DNA of 64,000 nucleotides from Actinomadura alba. Lineage in GTDB: Bacteria > Actinomycetota > Actinomycetes > Streptosporangiales > Streptosporangiaceae. The translations under genes were made by a program, and so were the position numbers. Where the stretch lies: NCBI RefSeq assembly GCF_014323705.1, contig NZ_JABVEC010000030.1, forward strand, positions 1 through 64,000. The letters run 5' to 3'. Shown here one piece after another: positions 1 through 8,864 of this stretch. The notes beneath the pieces were generated by a model. That model had not been told where the DNA came from and made no database searches. It saw only the letters and a program-made list of their open reading frames with translations. The stretch's first letter is position 1. Each line of letters begins with the position of its first letter.

Positions 1-11
1 ACGATGGAGTC

Positions 12-788
12 GTGGACGGCGACTTCGCGGCAGGTGAGGCGCGGTGGCGGGAGCGGCTCGGCCGGCTCCGCAATGTCGTCCGGCAGGAACTCGTCGCACG
101 CAGGCTCCGCGACCACCTGCCCGACCGGCCGTCCCGGCATGTTCTCGATGTCGGATGCGGCCAGGGCACGCAGGCTCTCGCGGCGGCCCGCCGCGGTCAT
201 CGCGTGACCGGGCTCGACTCCTCCCCGGTGCTGCTCGAGGACTTCACGGCGGCTCTCGCGGCCGAGCCGCCGGAGGTCCGCGAGCGGGTCCGCCTGGTCC
301 ACGGGGATGTGGGCGAGCTGCCCGCACCGTTCGCGCCGGCGGAGTTCGACGCCGTGCTCTGCCATGGCGTCCTCATGTACTTCCCGGACCCGGCGCCGAT
401 CCTGGACGGCATCGCCGCCGTGCTCGCGCCGGACGGCATCGTGTCCCTGCTCGTGCGCAACGCCGAGTCGCTGGCGATGCGGCCGGGCCTCTCGTGGGAC
501 TGGGCGGCGGCCCGGCGCGCCTTCGACGACGCCACCTACCGCAACCGGCTCGGCGTGACGGCGCGGGCCGACCGGCTGGGCGAACTGACGGCCGCGCTGG
601 CCCGGCGCGGGCTCGAGGTGCGCGCCTGGTACGGCGTCCGGGTGTTCACCGACCTCGCCCCGGGCGACGCCCCCGTACCGGAGCCCGCCGAGCTCGCCGC
701 GCTGCTCGCGTGCGAGGAACGCGCCGGGCGCACCGATCCCTATCGCGGCGTGGCCCCGCTCATCCACCTCATCGCGGGCCGGGCATAA
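12..788 (+). CDS. class I SAM-dependent methyltransferase
   Basis: This 258-residue protein has the Rossmann-type methyltransferase core. The SAM-binding motif I VLDVGCGQG lies at residues 44-52, the acidic end of strand 2 is TGLDSS, and the motif IV stretch FDAVLCHGVLMYFPDP lies near residue 115. The pattern resembles SmtA/CmoM-like enzymes, but the substrate cannot be read from sequence. The start is the GTG at 12. The frame stays open to the window edge, so the true start could lie outside. It converges with the MFS gene, and a short 8-bp tandem repeat lies between them. Confidence 0.85.
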   Translation: MDGDFAAGEARWRERLGRLRNVVRQELVARRLRDHLPDRPSRHVLDVGCGQGTQALAAARRGHRVTGLDSSPVLLEDFTAALAAEPPEVRERVRLVHGDVGELPAPFAPAEFDAVLCHGVLMYFPDPAPILDGIAAVLAPDGIVSLLVRNAESLAMRPGLSWDWAAARRAFDDATYRNRLGVTARADRLGELTAALARRGLEVRAWYGVRVFTDLAPGDAPVPEPAELAALLACEERAGRTDPYRGVAPLIHLIAGRA

Positions 789-790
789 GC

Positions 791-822
791 CCGTCCCGAC
801 GTCCCGCCGTCCTGCCGTCCCG
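791..822. repeat. four 8-bp tandem repeats between convergent genes
   Basis: Four consecutive copies of an 8-mer close to CCGTCCCG (791-798, 799-806, 807-814, 815-822) sit between the two convergent stop codons and run into GGCGGGCGG. The last part can pair back on the repeats. It may act as a weak two-way terminator or may simply be slippage. Confidence 0.5.
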
Positions 823-845
823 GCGGGCGGCTCGGCGCGAGCCGC

Positions 846-2093
846 TCAGGAGAGCGCCGCTCCGGCCTGGTCCGGCACTTCGCGGGCCCCGGGACCGGCC
901 GGCCGGCGGGCCACGAGCGGCTCGCACAGCAGCACGACGAGTGCGCAGGCCGCGATCGCGGCACCGGCCAGCGGGATGGCGCGCGGTTCCGTGTGCGGCA
1001 GCAGTACGCCGCCGATGAGGGCGCCGCCGGAGATGCCGACGTTGAAGGACGCGGAGGTGCCGGCGGCCGCGATCTCCGACCGGCCGGGCGCCACCTGCAG
1101 TGTCCTGCTCTGCAAAGCCGTGACGAGCGCGCCCATCGAGAAGCCCGACAGCGCCATCAGCGCGGCCGCCGGGAGCCGTGCGGCGCCCGCGGCGTACAGC
1201 CCGAGCAGTGTGACCGTCAGCAGCGCCACCGGAATCACCATCGCCGTGCGCGGGGCGCGGTCGACGAGGAAGCCGAATCCCGCCGTGCCGGCGATCCCGG
1301 TCAGCCCCGAGAGCAGCAGGAGCGGGCTGATCGCCGCCGCGGAGAAGCCGCTCACGTCGGTGAGGAAGGTGGTGATGTACGTATGGCAGGTGAACTGGCC
1401 GAGGATGATCAGCCCGGTGGTCACCACCACGATCCAGTAGCGGCGGGCGTCCGGCGTGGTGCCGGTGGCGGCGTGGCCCTGCCCCGGTGGCTCCGTCGGC
1501 AGCAGGACGATGACCGCGACGAAGGTGAGCGCGCCGAGTGCGCTCAGGGCCAGGAAGGCGGCGCGCCAGCCGGACTGCTGGCCGAGCCAGGTGCCTGCAG
1601 GCACGCCCGCGACGATGCCGAGGGAGCTCCCGGCGAACAGCACGGAGATGACCCGGCCGCGTACCTCGGGGCGGAACAGGCCCGCGGCCGTGATGCCCGC
1701 CACCGACCAGAACACCGCCTGCGACAGCGCGGTGATCACCCGGGCCGCGAGCAGCACCGTGTAGCTGGAGGTCGAGACCGACACCACGGTGGCGAGTACG
1801 AACACGGCCAGCAGGCCCGAGATCAGATGGCGGCGCGGGATCCGCCGGGTCCAGTGGGTCAGCGGGACGGAGACGATCGCGACCGTCACGCCGTAGCCGG
1901 TCACCAGCAAGCCGACGGCCGGCAGCGATACGCGCAGATCCTCCGCGATCACCTGGAGCAGGCCGATCGGCAGATTCTCCGTCGTGACGTAGGCGAACGC
2001 CGACACCGCCAGGGCCACCAGGGCTCCGACCGCGGAGAGCGGACTGCGTGCGGCGGCGGTGGTCCGGCCGGTGGGAGGGCTTGGCTGGTTCAT
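846..2093 (-). CDS. MFS transporter, AraJ/SotB-like sugar efflux family
   Basis: This is a membrane protein of 415 residues with about twelve hydrophobic segments. The first helix carries AFAYVTTENLPIGLL, typical of the DHA1 (AraJ/YdhP/SotB) sugar-efflux group, and motif A-like THWTRRIPRR follows helix 2. The open frame runs further upstream, but the ATG at 2093 is preceded by AAAGGA at good distance, so I use it. It starts 31 bp after the GH43 gene and is probably the last gene of the leftward lacI-GH3-GH43 operon. Its likely role is export of excess pentose or oligosaccharide. Import, or drug export, remains possible. Confidence 0.85.
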   Translation of the reverse strand: MNQPSPPTGRTTAAARSPLSAVGALVALAVSAFAYVTTENLPIGLLQVIAEDLRVSLPAVGLLVTGYGVTVAIVSVPLTHWTRRIPRRHLISGLLAVFVLATVVSVSTSSYTVLLAARVITALSQAVFWSVAGITAAGLFRPEVRGRVISVLFAGSSLGIVAGVPAGTWLGQQSGWRAAFLALSALGALTFVAVIVLLPTEPPGQGHAATGTTPDARRYWIVVVTTGLIILGQFTCHTYITTFLTDVSGFSAAAISPLLLLSGLTGIAGTAGFGFLVDRAPRTAMVIPVALLTVTLLGLYAAGAARLPAAALMALSGFSMGALVTALQSRTLQVAPGRSEIAAAGTSASFNVGISGGALIGGVLLPHTEPRAIPLAGAAIAACALVVLLCEPLVARRPAGPGAREVPDQAGAALS

Positions 2094-2124
2094 GCGTCCT
2101 TTCCCGGGTGCCGTTCCGGCGCGG

Positions 2125-3687
2125 TCAGCGCGGGTCGCCGGGCAGTCCTGTGTACTCGAACCAGTCGAAGTCGGCGACGTTGGTGCTCTGTGCCCCGTTG
2201 GCGCTCGCGTACATCCCGATGTAGGCACCGGTGAAGCCACCGGCCACGGGGGAGCTGAGGATCCGGCCGTCGACCGGCCCGCCGAGCGGCCGCCAGCGTC
2301 CCGGCTCGGTGGCGTAGCGCATCTGGTACTCCTGCCCGTGCGCCTCCACCGCCAGGTGGACGCGGCCCGCGTCGACCGGTTCCTCGGCCAGTACCGTGTC
2401 GACCCCGTCCGCCCGCCAGACCAGCCGCAACCCGCGTGTGGTCACCACGAGCAGGATGTGGAACTCGTGGTTCTGCACCAAGGCGAGCCCGGCGCATTCG
2501 CCGTCCCCCTGGGGCGTGAAGTCGAGCGCGGCGTGCGCCGCGAAGTGGTGGTGCTGTTGCCGCCGGGCGACCAGGCTGGGGTTCGCGAGGTCGGCCAGGC
2601 TCTCGGGGCGGAGCCGGAGCCGCAGGTGGCCGGGCCGCTCGGTGAGGCTCCAGAACGGCTCGCGTGGCGTGCGCAGGAAGTTCCAGTACGGAGCCGGCTC
2701 GGGAGCGTCGAAATGGTCGCAGGCCGGTTCGGCGGGCCACCGGCAGGCGGGCAGGCCGGGCGTGGGGAGGACGTCCTCGACCGGCCCCGCGACCGGCCAG
2801 CCGTCCTCCCAGCGGACCGGTGCCAGGAAAGTCTCCCGGCCCAGGTTGTAGAAGTAGCCTCCGCTGGGCCGCATCGCGAGCAGGACCATCCACCATTCGC
2901 CCTTGCCGGTGAGCACGAGATCGGCGTGCCCGGTGCCGACGATCGGATGGTCGAGCCCGAGATGCCGGTGGGTGAGGATCGGGTTGCGCGGATCGCCCTC
3001 GTACGGTCCGGTGACCCGGTCGGCGCGGGCGACCACGACCGCGTGGTCGTGTTCGGTGCCTCCCTCGGAGGTCAGCAGGTAGTAGCGGCCGTCCACCCGG
3101 TAGAGGTGCGGGCCCTCGGACCAGATCGCGTCCTTGGCCGCGCCGTCCCAGATCACGTGCTCGTCGCCGACGAGCCGCAGGTTCTTGGCATCGAACTCCC
3201 GCAGCCAGACCTCGGTGTGCCCCTCGTAGCGGCCGGTGAGCCGGGAGGCGGTGAACCACGCCCGCCCGTCGTCGTCGAACAGCAGCGACGGATCGAAACC
3301 CGCACCGTCGAGCCAGTGCGGCTCCGACCACGGACCGGCCGGGTCGGTCGCCGTGACGACGAAGTGACCCGACCGCGCCGGGCCGTCCACCAGTGTGCAC
3401 ACCACGTAGAAGGTGCCGCCGGCGTGGCGGATGGTGGGGGCGTAGAGGCCGCCGGACGGCCTGATCCCGTCGAGCGCCAGCTGGGCCGGCCGGTCGAGCA
3501 CGTGACCGAGCGGCCGCCAGTGGACGAGGTCGCGGCTGTGGAAGATCGGCAGGCCCGGGAACCACTCGAAACTCGACGTCACCAGGTAGTGATCCGACCG
3601 GACCCGGCAGACCGACGGATCGGGATGGCAGCCGGGCAGGATCGGATTCCGGAACCCTCTCGTGTCGCCTTCCGCAGGCACCCTCAT
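2125..3687 (-). CDS. glycoside hydrolase family 43, beta-xylosidase-like (GH43_11 type)
   Basis: This 520-residue protein has no signal peptide, so it is probably cytoplasmic. It starts with the five-bladed propeller of GH43: the general base Asp23 in HPDPSV, the pKa-modulating Asp132 in GFDPSLLFDDDG, and the acid Glu191 in IWSEGPHLY. The SSFEWFPGLPIFHSRDL block is typical of beta-xylosidases of the XynB3/GH43_11 group. The C-terminal 200 residues form the usual concanavalin-like beta-sandwich. It would release xylose from imported xylo-oligosaccharides. The ATG at 3687 has AAGGA only 3-4 bases upstream, and a GTG at 3705 is the alternative start. A tandem palindromic repeat array lies just upstream. 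Confidence 0.92.
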   Translation of the reverse strand: MRVPAEGDTRGFRNPILPGCHPDPSVCRVRSDHYLVTSSFEWFPGLPIFHSRDLVHWRPLGHVLDRPAQLALDGIRPSGGLYAPTIRHAGGTFYVVCTLVDGPARSGHFVVTATDPAGPWSEPHWLDGAGFDPSLLFDDDGRAWFTASRLTGRYEGHTEVWLREFDAKNLRLVGDEHVIWDGAAKDAIWSEGPHLYRVDGRYYLLTSEGGTEHDHAVVVARADRVTGPYEGDPRNPILTHRHLGLDHPIVGTGHADLVLTGKGEWWMVLLAMRPSGGYFYNLGRETFLAPVRWEDGWPVAGPVEDVLPTPGLPACRWPAEPACDHFDAPEPAPYWNFLRTPREPFWSLTERPGHLRLRLRPESLADLANPSLVARRQQHHHFAAHAALDFTPQGDGECAGLALVQNHEFHILLVVTTRGLRLVWRADGVDTVLAEEPVDAGRVHLAVEAHGQEYQMRYATEPGRWRPLGGPVDGRILSSPVAGGFTGAYIGMYASANGAQSTNVADFDWFEYTGLPGDPR

Positions 3688-3712
3688 GCTTCCTTTCGTC
3701 GTCACGCCCTGC

Positions 3713-3768
3713 CGACCGGTCAGTGTCGACCGGTCAGTGTTGACCGGTCAGTGTTGACCGGTCAGCAG
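3713..3768. repeat. four-copy 14-bp tandem repeat with palindromic core
   Basis: Four head-to-tail 14-bp units occupy 3713-3726, 3727-3740, 3741-3754 and 3755-3768, each reading (C/T)GACCGGTCAGTGT except that the last ends CAG. Units 3 and 4 contain the perfect 10-bp palindrome TGACCGGTCA. The array fills the gap between the GH3 stop codon (3762-3764, inside unit 4) and the GH43 start. It could bind a protein, or form mRNA structure that sets the GH3:GH43 ratio. Confidence 0.8.
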
Positions 3769-6107
3769 GGGGTGACCCGTACCGGCACCGTGAGCACCCG
3801 GTCGGACCCGAGGACCCGGGTCGGGCCGTCCAGGGTGAAGCAGCCGCGCAGCGGCAATTCCTCGCTGGAGGGGCCGATGCCGACCTCGATCAGTCCAGGT
3901 TCGACGATGCGTTCCAGGTCACGGCCGGTGAACGACGTCCGGTCGGCGTGCACGGTGAACTCGGCCCGCGCCGCCCGGCCGGGCTCCAGGCGGACTCTGG
4001 CCCATCCGGCCAGCCAGCGCACCGGCCGTACGACCGAGGCCACCGGGTCGGTGAGGTACAGCTGTACGACCTCGGTGCCGGCGTGCTCTCCCACGTTGCG
4101 CACGACGGCGCTGATCTGTACGGAGCCATCGGTGGACGCGGAAGGGGTCACGCTCGCGTCGGAGTATTCGAAGCGGGTCCAGGTCAGGCCGTGACCGAAC
4201 GGGTAGAGCGGTGTGGGGTCCACCGAGCTCCACGCGTTGCGCCCGCCCAGCCGGGGGTGCAGGTACGTGCCGGGCTGCCCGCCGGGGTGACGCGGCACGC
4301 TCACCGGGAGCCGCCCCGACGGCTCGACCCGGCCGGAGAGGATCCCGGCCAGTGCCCCGGCGCCCTCCTCACCGGGGAAGAACGCCTGGACCACCGCGGC
4401 GGCCCGGTTGGCGAGGTCGCCGAGAGCGTACGGCCGACCGGACAGCAGCACGACGACGGTGGGCGTCCCGGTGGCGAGCACGGCCTCGGCCAGCTCGGCC
4501 TGGCGGCCCGGGAGCGCGAGGGTCTCGGCGTCACACCCCTCACCCGAGGTGCCCCGGCCGAACAGGCCGGCGCGGTCTCCCAGCGCGAGCACGCACACCT
4601 GCGCCCGTCGTGCGGCGTCGACGGCGGAGGTGATGTCGGCGTCCCGCGAGACGGCGACGTCGGAGGCGGGCGCCGCGTCGAGCACCGCGCCGGGCAGTTC
4701 GGAGCGCAGCGCGGCGGCGAGTGCCGGGAACTCCACGCCCACGGGCATGTCGGGATGCTGGCCGCCCATGTGGTTGGGGAAGGCGTAGCAGCCCATCATG
4801 CCGAGCGGGTCGTCGGCGAGGGGGCCGACCAGCGCCACCCGGGTGGCCCGCAGCGGCAGGGTCCCGTCGTTGGCGAGCAGGACGATCGACTCCTCCGCCA
4901 GCCTGCGCGCCAGGTCGCGGTGCTCGGGCGGGTCGAGACGCGTGGCGTCGGTCACGGGCGCCACGGTGTCGGCCAGGCGCTGATCCCAGTCCTCGTCGAG
5001 CAGGCCCAGCTCGCCCTTGAGGGAGAGCACCCGGGCCGCGGACCGGTCGAGGAGCTCCTCGGGCACCGCGCCGCGGCGTACCTCCTCGAGCAGCGGCTCA
5101 CCGTAGCAGCGCACCGTCGGCAGCTCTACGTCGATGCCGGCGCGCAGGGCGAGCGCGCCCGCCTCGCCGTGCGAACCGGCGACGGCGTGCAGGCTCGCCA
5201 GGTGGGAGATCCCGTAGTAGTCCGCGACGACCAGGCCGGTGAAGCCCAGCCGGTCGCGGAGCAGGCCGGTCAGCAGACGTTCGTCGGCGGCCGCGGGGAC
5301 CCCGTCGATGTCGGTGTAGGAGTGCATGACCGCTCGCGCGCCGCCCTCGCGCAGCGCCATGACGAACGGCTCCAGCACGACGTCGGCGAGCTCACGGGGT
5401 CCGATGGCCGTCGGCGCCATGTTCCGGCCGCCGCGCGAGGAGGCGTAGCCGGCGAAGTGCTTGAGGGTGGCCACCACACCGGTTCGTTCGAGCCCGCGGA
5501 CGTAGGCGCTGCCGATGACCCCGACGAGGTACGGATCCTCGCCGATGGACTCCTCGACCCGGCCCCACCGGTAGTCGCGGACCACGTCGAGCACGGGCGC
5601 GAGGCCCTGGTGCACCCCGACCGACCGCATGCTCGCGCCGATCGCCGCGGCCATCTCGCCGACCAGCTCCGGGTCGAAGGACGCGCCCCAGGCCAGTGGG
5701 CACGGGAACACGCTCGCCGACCAGGTCATGAAACCGGTGAGGCACTCCTCATGCACGATCGCGGGGATGCCGAAGCGGTTCGCGCGGGAGACCTGGGTCT
5801 GCAGCTCGACGAGCCGCTCCACTCCCTCCAGGGGCGACACCGGAGCGGTGCCGAACACCCGGGTGAGCTGGCCGAGGCCGGCCTTGATGATCTGGTCGAG
5901 TGAGGGCGCGGGCTCGCTCCCGTCGTCGTCGACGGGCGCCACGGGCGCCTCGGGGTCGGCCGGCGTCGCCCAGAACGCCGAAAGCTGACCCGCCTTCTCC
6001 TCCAGGGTCATGAGCCGCAGGAGCGCTGCCACCCGGTCGGCCATCGGTAGCCGGGGGTCCCGCCAGGTCTCGGCCGTGGCCTCGTCCTCGCCTGACATCG
6101 CGCTCAT
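3762..6107 (-). CDS. glycoside hydrolase family 3, beta-xylosidase/beta-glucosidase type
   Basis: This 781-residue enzyme has the normal GH3 order: a TIM barrel (about 25-365) with KHFAGY at 216-221 and the nucleophile Asp296 in GLVVADYYG, then an alpha/beta sandwich (about 410-620), then a fibronectin-III-like domain (about 670-745). No signal peptide is seen, so it acts inside the cell on imported oligosaccharides. The xylan context favours beta-xylosidase, but family data alone do not exclude beta-glucosidase. The start is the ATG at 6107 with AGGAAGG about 10 bases upstream. An ATG at 6098 is the alternative. It follows the lacI gene by 72 bp. Confidence 0.92.
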   Translation of the reverse strand: MSAMSGEDEATAETWRDPRLPMADRVAALLRLMTLEEKAGQLSAFWATPADPEAPVAPVDDDGSEPAPSLDQIIKAGLGQLTRVFGTAPVSPLEGVERLVELQTQVSRANRFGIPAIVHEECLTGFMTWSASVFPCPLAWGASFDPELVGEMAAAIGASMRSVGVHQGLAPVLDVVRDYRWGRVEESIGEDPYLVGVIGSAYVRGLERTGVVATLKHFAGYASSRGGRNMAPTAIGPRELADVVLEPFVMALREGGARAVMHSYTDIDGVPAAADERLLTGLLRDRLGFTGLVVADYYGISHLASLHAVAGSHGEAGALALRAGIDVELPTVRCYGEPLLEEVRRGAVPEELLDRSAARVLSLKGELGLLDEDWDQRLADTVAPVTDATRLDPPEHRDLARRLAEESIVLLANDGTLPLRATRVALVGPLADDPLGMMGCYAFPNHMGGQHPDMPVGVEFPALAAALRSELPGAVLDAAPASDVAVSRDADITSAVDAARRAQVCVLALGDRAGLFGRGTSGEGCDAETLALPGRQAELAEAVLATGTPTVVVLLSGRPYALGDLANRAAAVVQAFFPGEEGAGALAGILSGRVEPSGRLPVSVPRHPGGQPGTYLHPRLGGRNAWSSVDPTPLYPFGHGLTWTRFEYSDASVTPSASTDGSVQISAVVRNVGEHAGTEVVQLYLTDPVASVVRPVRWLAGWARVRLEPGRAARAEFTVHADRTSFTGRDLERIVEPGLIEVGIGPSSEELPLRGCFTLDGPTRVLGSDRVLTVPVRVTPC

Positions 6108-6179
6108 CGGCTGCTCGCCTTCCTCGTCGCGTCGCTCATCAAGAAGCCTCCGTCTCGGGAACCTGGGCGGCCGGTCGGC

Positions 6180-7199
6180 CTAGTCGCGTGGGGGAGCGGC
6201 GGTGGAGTGCCGGATGCGCAGTTCCGTGGCGAGCTCGACCCGCGTGCTCACCAGCGTCTGGCCGTCGAGCAGCTGGAACAGGGTGCGCGCCGCGGTGCGC
6301 CCCATCTCCTCGAGCGGCTGTCGTACGGTCGTGAGCGGCGGGGACAGCCACTCGCACATGGGCAGGTCGTCGAACCCGACGACGCTGAGGTCCTGGGGAA
6401 CCCGCAGGCCCGCCTGCCGGGCCGCCTCGTAGGTGCCCATGGCCTGCTGGTCGCTGCCGGCGAAGATCGCGGTCGGCGGATCGTCCAGGTCGAGCAGGTC
6501 CTGCGACTGGCGGAACGCCCCCTCGTGCCGGAAGTCGCCGTACCGGATCAACCGGCGGTCGATCTCGATGCCCGCGCGTTCCAGCGCCGCGCGGTAGCCG
6601 TCGATGCGGGCCTGGCTGCAGAGCATCTCGCGGGGGCCGCCGATCACGGCGATCCTGCGGTGCCCGAGAGCCAGCAGGTGCTCGGTGGCCGCGAGCCCGC
6701 CGGCCCAGTTGGTGGCGCCCACGCTGGCGATGTCGGTGTCGGGGAGGTTGACCGGATCGATGACGACGAGCGCCACCCCGGCGCGTTCGAGCTGCTCCCG
6801 CTGCTTGTGCGTCATGCGCGACGTCACGAGGATGACGCCGTCGCTGTGGTGCAGCGCGGGAAGGCTCGTCCAACTCGGCGGACGGGCGTCCTCGTCGCGG
6901 ACCAGCGAGATCACGGCGCCCACCCCGCGCTCGGCGCACTCCGACTCGACGCCGCGCAGGATCTCGATGGCCCAAGGGCTGTCGAGTCCGTTGATGACCA
7001 GGTCGATCAGGCCGGAACGGCGGGCGCGCCTGCCGCCCGGCGCGAGGTAGTTGTGCGACTTCAGCAGGCCCTCGACACGCTCTCGGGTCGCCGGGGCGAC
7101 ATCGGTCCGGCCGTTGAGGACCTTCGAGACGGTGGCCTGGGACACCCCGGCCTCCTCGGCGATGAGAGCGAGCGTGGGGCGAGAATTCTGCTCACTCAC
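6180..7199 (-). CDS. LacI-family transcriptional regulator of the xylan locus
   Basis: This 339-residue regulator has an N-terminal LacI HTH (about residues 9-30, LALIAEEAGVSQATVSKVLN), a hinge, and a periplasmic-binding-protein-like sensor domain ending in the usual LATELRIR strand. The start is GTG at 7199 with GGAGGGG nine bases upstream. It is the first gene of the leftward operon and faces the sugar ABC transporter gene across a 299-bp control region. It most likely represses both operons until xylo-oligosaccharide binds. The BxlR/XlnR regulators of Streptomyces are the obvious functional comparison. Confidence 0.93.
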   Translation of the reverse strand: MSEQNSRPTLALIAEEAGVSQATVSKVLNGRTDVAPATRERVEGLLKSHNYLAPGGRRARRSGLIDLVINGLDSPWAIEILRGVESECAERGVGAVISLVRDEDARPPSWTSLPALHHSDGVILVTSRMTHKQREQLERAGVALVVIDPVNLPDTDIASVGATNWAGGLAATEHLLALGHRRIAVIGGPREMLCSQARIDGYRAALERAGIEIDRRLIRYGDFRHEGAFRQSQDLLDLDDPPTAIFAGSDQQAMGTYEAARQAGLRVPQDLSVVGFDDLPMCEWLSPPLTTVRQPLEEMGRTAARTLFQLLDGQTLVSTRVELATELRIRHSTAAPPRD

Positions 7200-7242
7200 C
7201 GGCCCGCCCCCCTCCGAACTGCACGCCCACAGGCGTTCTCCT

Positions 7243-7276
7243 TACTGTTGACTGCGAACAGTATCGCAATGTTTCG
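7243..7276. promoter_or_regulatory. candidate operator upstream of lacI
   Basis: A perfect 7-bp inverted repeat TACTGTT/AACAGTA with a 7-bp spacer lies at 7243-7263. It is followed at once by CGCAATGTTTCG (7265-7276), an imperfect palindrome. The second element matches, in opposite orientation and with one extra base, the element at 7420-7432. Both fit LacI-type half-sites, but binding is inferred. Confidence 0.45.
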
Positions 7277-7362
7277 ATGAGTCCTAGACCCCGCCGAACG
7301 CCGCATGAACGCCGATGGGCGCGCGGGTTTCCGACACCGGACAAGATCCTTGGATAAGGGCC

Positions 7363-7391
7363 TTGACCGATGGAGAGGGCTTTCCTAGGGT
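7363..7391 (+). promoter_or_regulatory. candidate sigma-70-type promoter for the sugar ABC operon
   Basis: TTGACC (7363-7368), a 17-bp spacer and TAGGGT (7386-7391) form a good housekeeping-sigma promoter. Transcription would start near 7398, just before the candidate operator at 7417-7432, so a bound repressor there would block escape. Confidence 0.5.
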
Positions 7392-7416
7392 ACGGCAGCA
7401 ACACGGTTCGACAAAT

Positions 7417-7432
7417 TTTCGAAACAGTTGCG
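7417..7432. promoter_or_regulatory. candidate LacI-family operator downstream of the ABC promoter
   Basis: The sequence reads TTTCGAAACAGTTGCG. It holds the palindrome TTTCGAAA and the inverted repeat CGAAAC-A-GTTGCG (one mismatch). The reverse complement CGCAACTGTTTCG nearly equals the element at 7265-7276, so two related sites flank the divergent promoters. Confidence 0.5.
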
Positions 7433-7498
7433 AAATGCGGTGGAAATGCCGCACCCCCATCAACGGCAGTGACCGACCCCGAGCCCAGGAGGTCCCTG

Positions 7499-8797
7499 AT
7501 GGGCCCCGAACCCTTCTCACGCCGCACCTTCCTCTCCGCAGCCGGGCTGGCCGGCCTGTCCGTGCCGCTCCTCGCCGCCTGTGGCGGAGACGACTCCGGT
7601 GACTCCGGCGGCTCCGCCGAGACGGTCACCATCGAATGGTGGAACATCGCGACCACCGAACCGGGGAAGACGCTCTGGCCGAAGCTCGCGAAAGAGTACG
7701 AGGCCGCGAACCCCAACGTGAAGATCAAGTTCGTCGCGACGGAGAACGACGCGTACAAGGCCAAGATGACCGCGCAGACCGCGTCGGGCAAGCTGCCCGA
7801 CATCTTCCACACCTGGGGCGGAGGTGTGCTGAAGCAGCAGATCGACGCCGGTCTGGTGAAGGACCTCACGAAGGACGTCGCGCCCTGGTTGGGCACGCTC
7901 TTGCCGATCTCGCTGGAGGCCTACAAGTTCGACGGGAAGACCTACGCGGTCCCGTTCGACATCGGCATGGTCGGCTTCTGGTACAACAAGGCGCTCTTCA
8001 CCAAGGCCAAGATCGACAAGCCGCCGGCCACCTGGGCCGAGCTCATCGAGGACGTCAAGAAGCTCAAGGCGGCCGGGATCACCCCGATGGCGCTGGCCGG
8101 CAAGGAGAAGTGGCCGGGCCATTACTACTGGGCCTACCTCGCCATGCGCATCGGCGGGCTCCCCGCCCTTCAGCAGGCCGCCACCAGCAACGACTTCACC
8201 GGTCCCGGATTCGTCGAGGCGGGCCGGCGGCTCAAGGAGCTCGCCGACCTCGACCCGTTCCAGCGGGGCTTCCTCAACGCCAGCTATCCGTCGTCCGACG
8301 GGCAGGCCGCGCAGATGGGCAACGGCAAGACGGCGATGGAGCTGATGGGCCAGTGGGCGCCGTCCGTGCAGAGCGATGCGGGCAAGGGCCTCGGTGACGA
8401 CCTCGGCTTCTTCCCCTTCCCCACCGTCGACGGCGGCCAGGGCGCCGCGACCGAGGTCTTCGGCGGCGGTAGCGGCCACGCGCTCAGCAAGGACGCGCCC
8501 AAGGCCGCTGTCGACTTCCTCAAGTGGTTCGCCTCCATCGACGTCGATCGCCGTCTCGTGGAGTCGAAGGGGTACCAGCCGGTGGTCAAGGGTGCCGAGA
8601 GCGCGCTCACCGACCCGAATCTGAAGATCGTGAACCAGACGCTGGGCAGTGCCACCGGGTTCCAGCTCTTCCTCGACCAGGCGTTCCCGCCCGCGGTCGG
8701 CCAGGAGGTCAACGACAGCGTCGCCGCGCTCATCGCCGGCAAGTCGACCCCCGAGCAGGTCACCCAGAAGATCACCCAGACCGCCAAGAGCCAGTAG
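7499..8797 (+). CDS. ABC sugar-binding lipoprotein with Tat signal
   Basis: This is a family-1 extracellular solute-binding protein of 432 residues. The N-terminus carries a twin-arginine motif (SRRTFL), a hydrophobic stretch and the lipobox LAAC with Cys28, so it is exported folded and lipid-anchored. A long acidic, Ser/Gly-rich linker follows. The open frame starts earlier, but the ATG at 7499 has AGGAGGT six bases upstream. It heads the rightward operon with two permeases and xylanases, which points to xylobiose or longer xylo-oligosaccharides as ligand (compare BxlE of Streptomyces). No ATPase gene is present in the operon, so a shared MsiK-like ATPase is expected elsewhere. Confidence 0.93.
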   Translation: MGPEPFSRRTFLSAAGLAGLSVPLLAACGGDDSGDSGGSAETVTIEWWNIATTEPGKTLWPKLAKEYEAANPNVKIKFVATENDAYKAKMTAQTASGKLPDIFHTWGGGVLKQQIDAGLVKDLTKDVAPWLGTLLPISLEAYKFDGKTYAVPFDIGMVGFWYNKALFTKAKIDKPPATWAELIEDVKKLKAAGITPMALAGKEKWPGHYYWAYLAMRIGGLPALQQAATSNDFTGPGFVEAGRRLKELADLDPFQRGFLNASYPSSDGQAAQMGNGKTAMELMGQWAPSVQSDAGKGLGDDLGFFPFPTVDGGQGAATEVFGGGSGHALSKDAPKAAVDFLKWFASIDVDRRLVESKGYQPVVKGAESALTDPNLKIVNQTLGSATGFQLFLDQAFPPAVGQEVNDSVAALIAGKSTPEQVTQKITQTAKSQ

Positions 8798-8864
8798 CCG
8801 ACCTGCCCGCGACGACGAGGCACGGCCGGAGCGCACGGGTCCGGCCGGCGCGTGGAGTGAACGA

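Noticed and set aside
2059..4194. Long plus-strand open frame of over 700 codons across the GH43 gene
   Set aside because: It is antisense to clear GH43 and GH3 genes. Its Arg/Val/Gly/Glu-rich translation is a typical shadow in high-G+C DNA.
3948..5903. Long plus-strand open frame opposite the GH3 gene
   Set aside because: It is the mirror of the GH3 coding frame, with no motif or RBS.
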